Assembly: GCA_902406135.1 (NCBI GenBank)
Contig: CABPCX010000022.1
Coordinates: forward strand, 1 to 11,899
DNA length: 11,899 nt
Origin: an uncultured Eubacteriales bacterium
Lineage (GTDB): Bacteria > Bacillota > Clostridia > Lachnospirales > Anaerotignaceae
Direction: 5' to 3'
Below, piece after piece: positions 1 through 5,978 of the stretch. The notes under the pieces were generated by a model. That model did no database searches, was not told the origin of the DNA, and saw nothing but the letters and a program-made list of their open reading frames with translations. The position numbers and the translations under genes were made by a program. How positions within the stretch are numbered: position 1 is the stretch's first letter; each line of letters begins with the position of its first letter.

Positions 1-391
1 CCTGTATCATAAAGTCATTTATTACTCTGTGGAAAGTAATGCCGTCGTAGTATCCTTCTTTAGCAAGTGTCTTGAAGTTTTCAACGGCCTTAGGCGCTTC
101 CTCGGGGAAGAATTTTATTTTAATGTCTCCCATACTTGTATGCATAACCGCAATTTCTTCCCCCTGAGCAGGAGGGTCAAGCTGAGTTATTGTATCTCCC
201 TGTGATGCAAGATTGTCAAGATAAGCCTGGTATTCCTGAGTTTCTTCCTCTGAAAGTCCGCTGTCTTCCTGGCTTTCTCCGCCGTTTTCACTGCCGTCAG
301 TGCTGCTTCCGCTTGATGAAGAGCATCCAGCAAGGGCCATAACCGCGCATACTGATAAAAGAGCTGCTGTTTTTAACATATTAAATTTCAT
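1..391 (-). CDS. Cyclophilin-type peptidyl-prolyl isomerase, lipoprotein (partial)
   Basis: This gene runs off the left edge; the first 130 codons are present. The ATG at 391 is preceded by a GGAAAGGAAG ribosome binding site. The protein opens with a lipoprotein signal peptide: [19 protein letters not shown], then a LAGC lipobox with the lipidated cysteine at about residue 23. A Ser/Gly/Glu-rich linker follows to about residue 75. The cyclophilin fold starts near residue 80 ([20 protein letters not shown], then [21 protein letters not shown]). The FHR triplet near residues 120–122 carries the arginine expected for catalysis in this family. By family knowledge it speeds proline isomerisation of secreted proteins at the outer face of the membrane. 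It starts 16 bases after the murG stop, with its binding site next to that stop, so the two are probably cotranscribed. The C-terminal half is outside the window. Confidence 0.93.
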   Translation of the reverse strand, partial: MKFNMLKTAALLSVCAVMALAGCSSSSGSSTDGSENGGESQEDSGLSEEETQEYQAYLDNLASQGDTITQLDPPAQGEEIAVMHTSMGDIKIKFFPEEAPKAVENFKTLAKEGYYDGITFHRVINDFMIQ

Positions 392-407
392 TTTTTACTT
401 CCTTTCC

Positions 408-1478
408 TTATTCGGCAGATATTCCCGCCGCTTTATCTATTTCCTGGATTATAAGGTCTACGCCGTTTGATGCGTGACTTTTTTCCATATTTTTTATATA
501 AGTCTCTCTATTGTTATAGAGGTCTCTTATTTCAATTTCAATTTTTTCTATTTCTTCTTCATTAAGCACCTTGGCAAAGCCCTGATTTTCAAAGGATTCC
601 GCATTGAGTATCTGGTCTCCTCTGCTGGCTTTTGCTGAAAGAGGTATAAGAAGACAGGGTTTCTTAAGGGCAAGGAATTCGGATATTGAATTACTTCCCG
701 CTCTGGATATAATTACATCGGCGGCCGCAAAAACATCTTTGAGCTCCTCGTTGACATACTCAAACTGTTTATAGCCCTTCATACCTTCAAGAGACTTATC
801 AAGGTTTCCTTTTCCGCATAAATGCACTATCTGGAAATCCTTTAAAAGAGAAGGCAGAGCTGCTCTGAGGGCATTGTTTATCTTAACTGCACCAAGGCTT
901 CCTCCCATGGAAAGAATGACGGGTTTTTCGTCATTAAATCCGCAGAATTCAAGGCCTTTTTCTCTGCTGCTGTCAAAAAGCTCCTTCCTTATGGGTGAGC
1001 CTGTATATACTCCCTTTCCGCCTTTGATATATTTAACGGTTTCAGGGAATGTGGTACATACGGTTTTAGCATAGGGTATGGCAATTTTATTTGCCAGTCC
1101 GGGTGTCATATCCGATTCATGGGCAACAACTGGTATTCCCAGTTTTCCTGCTGCCATAACAACGGGTACGGCAACAAAGCCGCCCTTTGAAAATATTACA
1201 TCGGGCTTGAGCTCTTTAAGGACCTTTTTTGCATCGGATATTCCGCCAAGAACTCTGAATGCGTCCTTAACATTTTCCTTTGAAAGGTATCTTCTCAGTT
1301 TTCCGCTTCTGACAGAATAAAAGGGTATACCCTCTTTTTCTATAAGCTCGTGCTCTATTCCGTTTTCTGTTCCAATATAGCTTACCTCCCAGCCTTCTTT
1401 CTGAAGTTCGGGTATAAGCGCAATGTTAGGTGTAACGTGTCCGGCAGTTCCTCCGCCAGTCAAAACTATTTTTTTCAA
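408..1478 (-). CDS. murG: MurG, UDP-GlcNAc:lipid I N-acetylglucosaminyltransferase
   Basis: MurG adds GlcNAc to lipid I to make lipid II on the cytoplasmic face of the membrane, the last inner-leaflet step of peptidoglycan synthesis. The 356 residues match the usual length. Seen motifs: the glycine-rich N-terminal loop GGGTAGHVTPN (8–18), KGGFVAVP (98–105), AHESDMTPGLANK (119–131), GGSLGA (192–197), SRAGSNSISEF (258–268) and RGDQILNA (286–293). The loop reads GGTAGH rather than the common GGTGGH. Together with the RGDQILNA block, this resembles, from memory, the second, stand-alone MurG type of the Bacillus cereus group. The start is TTG (1476–1478), with GGAGTGG at good spacing upstream; no in-frame ATG fits better. 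No other cell-wall cluster gene is adjacent; the neighbour is a cyclophilin lipoprotein 16 bases downstream. Alternative: another GT28 enzyme, which I think unlikely. Confidence 0.95.
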   Translation of the reverse strand: MKKIVLTGGGTAGHVTPNIALIPELQKEGWEVSYIGTENGIEHELIEKEGIPFYSVRSGKLRRYLSKENVKDAFRVLGGISDAKKVLKELKPDVIFSKGGFVAVPVVMAAGKLGIPVVAHESDMTPGLANKIAIPYAKTVCTTFPETVKYIKGGKGVYTGSPIRKELFDSSREKGLEFCGFNDEKPVILSMGGSLGAVKINNALRAALPSLLKDFQIVHLCGKGNLDKSLEGMKGYKQFEYVNEELKDVFAAADVIISRAGSNSISEFLALKKPCLLIPLSAKASRGDQILNAESFENQGFAKVLNEEEIEKIEIEIRDLYNNRETYIKNMEKSHASNGVDLIIQEIDKAAGISAE

Positions 1479-1510
1479 TTTTATCCACTCCGATTCTGAA
1501 TTCAGCTCTA

Positions 1511-1516
1511 ATTATA
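1511..1516 (-). promoter_or_regulatory. Possible -10 element for murG
   Basis: On the minus strand this is a perfect TATAAT, 33 bases upstream of the murG start codon, in the AT-rich gap between the divergent murG and ferritin-like genes. At 17-base spacing the -35 would be AATGAT, a poor match. The -10 is therefore suggestive only. I could not find a convincing promoter for the plus-strand gene in the same gap. Confidence 0.35.
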
Positions 1517-1618
1517 ATATCAGAAAACAATATATCATTCCATAAAAACAAAAAAATTTTAAAGAATTCGTCAAAATTAAAATCCGGCCGCATATAGATT
1601 TAAAAAAGGAGTGATTTT

Positions 1619-2125
1619 ATGCATACATACAATTTCAGACCTCAGCAGAATTCAATGCGCCAGACTATAAGTGCCGCTGCTGACAACGTAACCGAAGCCA
1701 GTATCCAGTCAATTATCGATATGTTAAACGATGCCCTTGATGATGAATATAGAGACTATTACAAGTATATGGCTCTTGCAGAAGATTTGACGGACGAAGC
1801 TGATTCGGAAACAGTAAAGTCAATGGCCTATGACGAATATAAACACAGGCGTCTTCTCGAGGAGATTTATACGGCAGTCACAGGAAATGCTCCCCGTCCG
1901 CCTCAGAATATCATTCAGCCCAGAGCCGGTAAATATACTATCGATGACCTTACCGACAGTTTATTCGGCGAGCTGGAAGGCGTAGAGTTATACCGTGATA
2001 TTATGTTCTCTCTCAAAAATACGTCCTTACGTGATATGTTATTTGAAATAATAACCGATGAGCAGGCCCATGCTGCCATAATCAATTATCTTCTTGCCAA
2101 AAACGGTGTAGCTACACCAAGATAA
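1619..2125 (+). CDS. Ferritin-like four-helix-bundle (rubrerythrin-type) protein
   Basis: The 168-residue protein has no signal peptide or membrane segment. After a polar N-terminal tail (about residues 1–25) it forms two helix pairs carrying the carboxylate–histidine pattern of ferritin-like di-iron proteins: E43 in LDDEYRDYYKY, E73 and H76 in YDEYKH, a Glu cluster at E118/E120/E123, and E148 and H151 in DEQAH. By family knowledge such proteins bind two metal ions, typically in iron handling or peroxide/oxygen detoxification in anaerobes. The C-terminal rubredoxin domain of classical rubrerythrin is absent, so the redox partner is unknown. The ATG at 1619 has AAAGGAGTG upstream at good spacing. 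It diverges from murG and has no cotranscribed neighbour. The last codons include a 14-base perfect palindrome (2105–2118). The exact substrate and metal cannot be read from sequence. Confidence 0.8.
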   Translation: MHTYNFRPQQNSMRQTISAAADNVTEASIQSIIDMLNDALDDEYRDYYKYMALAEDLTDEADSETVKSMAYDEYKHRRLLEEIYTAVTGNAPRPPQNIIQPRAGKYTIDDLTDSLFGELEGVELYRDIMFSLKNTSLRDMLFEIITDEQAHAAIINYLLAKNGVATPR

Positions 2126-2133
2126 AATGTTCA

Positions 2134-2155
2134 GGGTGCAGAATTTTCTGCACCC
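2134..2155 (+). terminator. Perfect hairpin after ferritin-like gene (palindrome copy 1)
   Basis: Two 10-base arms (GGGTGCAGAA and TTCTGCACCC) flank a 2-base centre, nine bases after the stop codon. The position suits a terminator, but the downstream T-run is only TTCAT. It may act as a weak terminator or as an mRNA 3'-end protecting hairpin. Most of its sequence recurs at 2357–2379. Confidence 0.5.
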
Positions 2156-2379
2156 TTCATCTTGCAAAAACCAGATTTTATAATTTTTCAAATGTACGGA
2201 AGGGTTTGGGAAACGAAGCGTTTTCCAACCGGAATCCGCAGTCAGAATTCATTTCCGATGAGGAAAATCAGAAATTTCAAGGATTCCGATGGAGTTTCTG
2301 ATTTATACCTCTGTCTACTCGTCAAAGGTTTGAATGAAATGAGCCTTTGACGACAAGGTGCAGAATTTTCTGCACCCTT
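2135..2379. repeat. Two identical 23-base palindromic repeats
   Basis: Positions 2135–2157 and 2357–2379 are identical over 23 bases. Both are GGTGCAG-type palindromes followed by CCTT, 222 bases apart start to start. A related shorter palindrome (GGTGTAG/CTACACC) sits just upstream at 2105–2118. Duplication of a terminator hairpin or a small mobile palindromic unit would both explain them. Confidence 0.85.
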
Positions 2380-2382
2380 TTT
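2179..2382 (+). ncRNA. Candidate structured small RNA
   Basis: No protein is credible here, but the stretch is dense in base-pairing. A TATAAT at 2179–2184 could be a -10 box, though its -35 (TTCATC at 2156–2161) is weak. Downstream are a strong hairpin at 2203–2230 (12 pairs, one bulged T, AAG loop), a 10-bp hairpin at 2265–2304, a 10-bp hairpin at 2319–2353, and a hairpin plus T-run terminator at 2357–2382. The loop of the second hairpin (GGATTCCG, 2281–2288) is the exact complement of CGGAATCC at 2230–2237, which would allow a pseudoknot. A transcript of about 190 bases from roughly 2191 is plausible. I cannot assign it to a known RNA family. It could instead be a decayed repeat element or an extended 3' UTR of the ferritin-like gene. 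Confidence 0.35.
2357..2382 (+). terminator. Intrinsic terminator (palindrome copy 2)
   Basis: The arms GGTGCAGAA and TTCTGCACC with a TT centre are followed by CTTTTT. This is the classic shape of a plus-strand intrinsic terminator. On the minus strand no T-run follows, so it would serve the histidine kinase poorly. It lies 20 bases from the kinase stop, between convergent genes. Confidence 0.65.
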
Positions 2383-2401
2383 ATATCGCACACGCCTTTT
2401 A

Positions 2402-3052
2402 TTATTCCTTTATATTAAGCTCAACAGTAACCTTTGTACCCTTTGGCCTGTTATTTTCGACCTTGAGCTTGCCGCCATTCTGCTCTACTATTCTCCTGCA
2501 CATAAACAGACCTACACCGCTTCCGCCTTTTTTTGTCGTATAAAAAAGCTCTCCTACTCTGGCCAGCTCAGCTTCGGATATGCCGCAGCCCGTATCCGTA
2601 ACTCTTATTACAGCTTTCTTTCTCCTTATTCTAACTTCAACCGATATAGCGTCACCGTCTTTTGTGGCCTCAATAGAATTTTTTATTATGTTTTCAAAGA
2701 GGCTTTCCAAAAGTTCACTGCTGCAGTTTACTTCGACACATTCCTTATCGCTTTTAAAGGAAATTTGTCTGCTGCCTTCAGCTTCGTATTTTTCCAAGAT
2801 ATGCTTAAGTATCTTCACAACATTTGATTCCGCTGCCTTTTCAGCATTTTTTATGTACTCCATATTTTCTTTTATAAGGCCGTTTATCTTTTCGATACAC
2901 TCATATACCGTTTTAAAACTTTTTTCATTCACCCCTTTATTATCTAATTCAATAAGCTGTACATTAGCTTTTATAACTGCAAGCGGATTCTTTATCTCGT
3001 GAGCAAAAAATGCCGCTTTTTCGGCATAATTCTCCGCTGTCGAATTTTTCAT
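2402..3052 (-). CDS. Soluble orphan sensor histidine kinase
   Basis: This 216-residue protein is essentially only the kinase core. The phospho-acceptor H-box FFAHEIKNPLAVIKANVQLI puts the histidine at residue 18. A dimerisation helix pair reaches to about residue 75. The ATP-binding domain follows, with N-box ENIIKNSIEAT (120–130), G1 box DTGCGIS (153–159), F-box LFYTTK (169–174) and G2 box GGSGVGL (176–182). It should autophosphorylate and pass phosphate to a response regulator or phosphorelay protein. There is no membrane segment, PAS, GAF or HAMP domain, and no regulator gene adjacent. The H-box resembles those of Bacillus sporulation kinases, but that link is only an inference. The ATG at 3052 has AGGGAGGAA upstream. 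How it senses a signal is unclear; it may be controlled by a partner protein or by its abundance. Confidence 0.9.
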   Translation of the reverse strand: MKNSTAENYAEKAAFFAHEIKNPLAVIKANVQLIELDNKGVNEKSFKTVYECIEKINGLIKENMEYIKNAEKAAESNVVKILKHILEKYEAEGSRQISFKSDKECVEVNCSSELLESLFENIIKNSIEATKDGDAISVEVRIRRKKAVIRVTDTGCGISEAELARVGELFYTTKKGGSGVGLFMCRRIVEQNGGKLKVENNRPKGTKVTVELNIKE

Positions 3053-3088
3053 ATCAAATTCCTCCCTATAATTTCCATATTCATTTAT

Positions 3089-3117
3089 ATTTTATTTCCA
3101 ATACATTCCATGAACAA
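3089..3117 (-). promoter_or_regulatory. Possible promoter of the histidine kinase
   Basis: On the minus strand, TTGTTC (3112–3117) and TAAAAT (3089–3094) are separated by 17 bases, 37 bases upstream of the kinase start. Spacing is ideal, but both boxes deviate from consensus and the region is AT-rich, so a chance match is possible. Confidence 0.35.
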
Positions 3118-3181
3118 TGATTTTTTGTCCTCAAAATATGCCTTTAAATTCAAAAATACGACATATAAAATCAAATTAATT

Positions 3182-3210
3182 TATACACCGCTTCACATTT
3201 GTGATATACT
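3182..3210 (+). promoter_or_regulatory. Promoter of the HIT-family gene
   Basis: TATACA (3182–3187) and TATACT (3205–3210) are 17 bases apart. The -10 is preceded by TGA, giving the extended TGnTATACT form that tolerates a weak -35. The predicted start near 3217 leaves a leader of about 35 bases containing the AAAGGA ribosome binding site (3238–3243). Confidence 0.6.
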
Positions 3211-3251
3211 TATATATAGCTTTAAGCTCTACATAAGAAAGGACTGATATA

Positions 3252-3659
3252 ATGGATAACTGTATTTTTTGCAAAATAATCTCAGGTGAGATTCCTTCTG
3301 CTACAATTTTTGAAGATGATAAATTCAAGGTAATACTTGACAGATTTCCCGGAAATATAGGACACGTTCTTATTCTTCCCAAAAAACATTATTCAGATAT
3401 TTTTGAGATAGACGAAGACACAGCCGCTGACCTTTTCAGACTGGCAGTAAAAGTTGCTAAAAATATGAAGAGTGTACTTGGCTTTGAGGCAATGAATGTG
3501 GTACAGAATAACGGCAGCCTTGCAGGACAGACTGTACATCATTTCCATATGCACCTTATTCCCAGATATGACAACGACAAGGTTAATATCAAATGGGAGC
3601 AGCTGGACCTTACAGACGAACAGATTGCAGAAGTTAGAGAAAAACTCAGTATGAACTAA
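3252..3659 (+). CDS. HIT-family (HinT-like) nucleotide hydrolase
   Basis: The 135-residue protein is a full-length histidine-triad protein. The triad H97-F-H99-M-H101 sits in QTVHHFHMHLIPR; the middle histidine, H99, is the expected nucleophile. The N-terminal CIFC (C4, C7) together with H46 and a triad histidine forms the zinc site typical of many bacterial HIT proteins. Family members cleave purine nucleoside phosphoramidates or related adenylated compounds in the cytoplasm; the true substrate is usually unknown. Other family blocks present are NIGHVLILPKKHYSDI (35–50) and NVVQNNGSLAGQTV (82–95). The ATG at 3252 has AAAGGA eight bases upstream. It is a single-gene unit with its own promoter and a strong terminator eight bases after the stop, between two minus-strand genes. 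Confidence 0.93.
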   Translation: MDNCIFCKIISGEIPSATIFEDDKFKVILDRFPGNIGHVLILPKKHYSDIFEIDEDTAADLFRLAVKVAKNMKSVLGFEAMNVVQNNGSLAGQTVHHFHMHLIPRYDNDKVNIKWEQLDLTDEQIAEVREKLSMN

Positions 3660-3661
3660 AT

Positions 3662-3707
3662 AAAAAACCTGAGAAGTCGTTTTTATACATCGATTTCTCA
3701 GGTTTTT
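3662..3707. terminator. Bidirectional intrinsic terminator
   Basis: CCTGAGAA (3668–3675) pairs with TTCTCAGG (3695–3702). The stem is flanked by an A-run on the left and a T-run on the right, so it terminates both the plus-strand HIT gene and minus-strand transcription arriving from the sugar kinase. Confidence 0.85.
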
Positions 3708-3756
3708 CTCTTTTTATCAATTCAATTTTTCCTTTTAAATTCAAGGTTTGCAAAGG

Positions 3757-3838
3757 TTTTGTGACTATATTCACAAAATCAGTCACATACCAATTACACC
3801 TTCATCTACCTATGACTGCTTTCAAATATATAGTCACA
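3757..3838. repeat. Overlapping alternative inverted repeats downstream of sugar kinase
   Basis: Three copies of a GTGACT/AGTCAC core create competing pairings. TTTTGTGA (3757–3764) pairs perfectly with TCACAAAA (3771–3778). TGTGACTATA (3760–3769) pairs perfectly with TATAGTCACA (3829–3838). CAGTCA (3780–3785) can pair with TGACTG (3813–3818) inside the long loop. The short and long hairpins exclude each other. The site lies 13 bases past the kinase stop. Confidence 0.6.
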
Positions 3839-3850
3839 GCTTAGCTATTT

Positions 3851-4738
3851 TTATCTCTTATTTGCCTTATCCAGCCTTGCGCCCTCGGAAGCAACTATCA
3901 TTGAAGATATTTTATTTGCTTCTCTAAGGGATTCCGAAACACCTTTTCCCAGCTGTCTTTGAGCAATAAATGTACCGATATGGGCATCCCCTGCTCCTAT
4001 GGTATCAACAACATCAACTTTAAATGCAGGTTCCTCATACCATTTTCCGTCTTCAGCGCATAAACAGCAGCTTCCCTTTTCACCGTTTGTTATAACTACT
4101 GTATTTTCTGTAAGCTTCATAAGACTTTCTGCAGCTTCTCTAAGGGTGTTGCAGCCTGTAAAGGATAACGCTTCGGTCTCATTAACATGTAAAATAGGCT
4201 TAAGAGCTAAAATTCTTCCCATTTTCCCTTTTTCCAGTTCATTTATTCTGGGTCCGGGAGCAAAGTATACGGGTATTTTGCTTTCTCTTAAAAAGCTGAT
4301 AACATTATCTCCCGTTTCTTCTTCCATTTCCAGTCCGCATATATAGGCACAGTCAAACTCATCGGGGTTAAGGGCATCACACCATTCCTTCTTAAATCTA
4401 TACTCAGCCCCGTGCTCACAGATGAATGTTCTTTCTCCTCCGTCTTCTACAAGACAATAACAGCATCCGTTGGGCTCATCAGGATGGAGGTCCGCTCTTG
4501 TTACATTCATTCTTGAAAGTTCACCTCTTATGTAGTCCGCATATAAACCGGTACCTGTCGGTGTGAAAAGAAGATACGGAACATCAAAATATGCTATTGC
4601 CTGCGATACATTAAACGCACAGCCTCCCATGGACATTTTCTGCCAATGAACGTTTACGTCTCCTCCCGTTGTCGGTATCTTATCAAGTCTGATTATTATA
4701 TCCGCCACGGTAGAACCTATTACAAGAACCTTTTTCAT
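3851..4738 (-). CDS. PfkB-family carbohydrate kinase, substrate unknown
   Basis: This 295-residue ribokinase-fold enzyme should phosphorylate a sugar or nucleoside with ATP. It opens with MKKVLVIGSTVADIIIRLD. The first PfkB signature is present as GGCAFN (38–43), followed by a substrate-lid region. NETEA (186–190), TNGEKGS (217–223) and the second signature DTIGAGD (245–251) follow, with the catalytic base expected at D251. Cysteines are unusually frequent (for example GCCYC and SCCLC). I prefer the ATG at 4738 because GGGGG lies five bases upstream. A TTG four codons earlier would overlap that binding site and has nothing suitable before it. It is monocistronic, with no transporter, regulator or isomerase alongside to hint at the sugar. 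Ribose, fructose, 2-keto-3-deoxygluconate and pseudouridine all remain possible. Confidence 0.88.
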   Translation of the reverse strand: MKKVLVIGSTVADIIIRLDKIPTTGGDVNVHWQKMSMGGCAFNVSQAIAYFDVPYLLFTPTGTGLYADYIRGELSRMNVTRADLHPDEPNGCCYCLVEDGGERTFICEHGAEYRFKKEWCDALNPDEFDCAYICGLEMEEETGDNVISFLRESKIPVYFAPGPRINELEKGKMGRILALKPILHVNETEALSFTGCNTLREAAESLMKLTENTVVITNGEKGSCCLCAEDGKWYEEPAFKVDVVDTIGAGDAHIGTFIAQRQLGKGVSESLREANKISSMIVASEGARLDKANKR

Positions 4739-4767
4739 AATATCCCCCAAAAGTAAGTTTTTTCTTA

Positions 4768-4796
4768 ATTATAATATTGCAGTATAAATTTATCAA
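4768..4796 (-). promoter_or_regulatory. Strong sigma-A-type promoter of the sugar kinase
   Basis: On the minus strand, TTGATA (-35, 4791–4796) and TATAAT (-10, 4768–4773) are separated by exactly 17 bases. Five of six -35 bases and all -10 bases match consensus. The predicted start near 4761 leaves a leader of about 25 bases. The -35 box overlaps the end of the inverted repeat at 4789–4865. Confidence 0.8.
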
Positions 4797-4865
4797 CTGC
4801 GGCATACAAAACCATATTTAATTTTTTGTTCCGTTTCATATAGTTTTGTACACGGCAGTTATAAA
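4789..4865. repeat. Large imperfect inverted repeat upstream of sugar kinase promoter
   Basis: The 23-base arms at 4795–4817 and 4838–4860 match at 19 positions around a 20-base AT-rich centre. With one skipped base (C4794), five further pairs (TTTAT with ATAAA) extend it outward. It fills the space between the etfA terminator and the kinase -35 box. It could be an operator, a miniature palindromic element or an RNA hairpin. Confidence 0.75.
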
Positions 4866-4894
4866 AAACAAAACCCCTTCCAAAAGGAAGGGGT
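4861..4894 (-). terminator. Intrinsic terminator of acd–etfB–etfA
   Basis: ACCCCTTCC (4873–4881) and GGAAGGGGT (4886–4894) form a 9-bp GC-rich stem with an AAAA/TTTT loop, followed on the minus strand by TTTGTTTTTTAT. It lies 12 bases past the etfA stop. Confidence 0.92.
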
Positions 4895-4906
4895 AATATT
4901 TATATT

Positions 4907-5929
4907 TTACTGAGCAGCTTTTTCAGCTTTACGTTTAGCGATAGCTTCTGTTAATCTGGGAATAATAGCTTTAACATCGCCAACGATACCAAGGTCAGCA
5001 ACATCGAATATAGGAGCTGTATCATTTGAGTTGATAGCTACGATATATTCTGAGCTTTCCATACCGGCAACGTGCTGGATAGCACCTGAAATACCACAAG
5101 CTACATAGAGGTCAGGACGTACTGTCTTACCTGTCTGTCCAACCTGACGGTCTTTTTCAATCCAGCCAGCGTCAACGTTTGCTCTTGATGAAGAAACTTC
5201 TCCGCCAAGTACGTCAGCAAGTTTCTGAAGTTCGCCGAAGAATTCGGGTGAACCGATACCACGTCCGCCTGATACAAGTACTTTAGCTTCTGTAATATCA
5301 ACGCTCTTCTTATCTTCTTTAACAACTTCTCTAACTGTTACGTTCATATCAGCTGCTGTTAATTCAACTTTGAAATCAACAACTTCGCCTGTTCTTGCTT
5401 CGTCTCTGTCGAGAGCCTTCATAACGCCGGGACGTACTGTAGCCATCTGAGGTCTGTGGTCTTTGCAGACGATAGTAGCCATAATGTTTCCGCCGAATGC
5501 AGGACGTGTCATAAGGAGAAGTTTTGTATCGGGCATTGAATCGATTGTTCCGATATCAAGTTTTGTACAGTCAGCTGTAAGACCTGTATGTACTCTTGCT
5601 GATACACGGGGAGCAAGGTCACGTCCGATTGATGTAGCTCCGTAGAGTACGATTTCAGGATCGCAAGCCTTGATTACTTCATATAATGCCTTAGCATAAG
5701 GCTCTGTTACATATTCTGCAAGCATAGGGTCATCAACAACGATAACTTTGTCAGCACCGTGTTTGATGAGAACGTCTGCTTTATCTTTAATGTTGCTTCC
5801 TAATAATACGGCAACAACCTTCTGTCCAAGGTCTGCTGCAAGCTCTGTAGCTTTTCCGATAAGCTCTATACTAACCTTCTGGATAACTCCGTCTCTCTGT
5901 TCTGCTAATACGTATACATCTTTACTCAT
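4907..5929 (-). CDS. etfA: Electron transfer flavoprotein subunit alpha (FixB-type)
   Basis: EtfA is the FAD-binding large subunit of the heterodimeric electron carrier that works with the acyl-CoA dehydrogenase encoded upstream. The 340 residues show an N-terminal ETF domain (about 1–200). The C-terminal FAD domain carries SGGRGIGS (220–227), SSSRANVDAGW (246–256), RQVGQTGKTVRPDLYVACG (261–279), SGAIQHVAGM (281–290) and INSNDTAPIFDVADLGIVGD (299–318). This is complete for the family. There is no N-terminal ferredoxin domain such as some clostridial EtfA proteins have. The ATG at 5929 lies 49 bases after the etfB stop. Its AAAGGA is 12 bases upstream, which is longer than ideal. In anaerobes, ETFs paired with short-chain dehydrogenases often bifurcate electrons between crotonyl-CoA-type substrates and ferredoxin; that is likely here but not proven. 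Confidence 0.95.
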   Translation of the reverse strand: MSKDVYVLAEQRDGVIQKVSIELIGKATELAADLGQKVVAVLLGSNIKDKADVLIKHGADKVIVVDDPMLAEYVTEPYAKALYEVIKACDPEIVLYGATSIGRDLAPRVSARVHTGLTADCTKLDIGTIDSMPDTKLLLMTRPAFGGNIMATIVCKDHRPQMATVRPGVMKALDRDEARTGEVVDFKVELTAADMNVTVREVVKEDKKSVDITEAKVLVSGGRGIGSPEFFGELQKLADVLGGEVSSSRANVDAGWIEKDRQVGQTGKTVRPDLYVACGISGAIQHVAGMESSEYIVAINSNDTAPIFDVADLGIVGDVKAIIPRLTEAIAKRKAEKAAQ

Positions 5930-5978
5930 TAGCCTACCATTCCTTTCTACTTATTATAGTTTCTCAAGTCAGCTTTTC

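Noticed and set aside
1593..1598. TATAGA as -10 box for the ferritin-like gene
   Set aside because: It lies so close to the ribosome binding site that the transcript would start inside it, and no -35 is in place.
2162..2350. 62-residue plus-strand open frame between the ferritin-like gene and the kinase
   Set aside because: It starts with TTG, has no ribosome binding site, looks unlike any protein family, and is made largely of hairpin arms.
2580..3002. 140-residue plus-strand frame opposite the histidine kinase
   Set aside because: It is an antisense shadow of a kinase with all catalytic boxes, has a Ser/Phe-rich composition typical of antisense frames, and has no binding site.
4739..4750. 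Start of the PfkB kinase four codons earlier at a TTG
   Set aside because: The G-rich ribosome binding site lies between the two candidates and fits only the ATG at 4738.
5930..5978. Separate promoter for etfA in the etfB–etfA gap
   Set aside because: TATAAT-like text is present, but no -35 sits at workable spacing and the genes form a clear operon.
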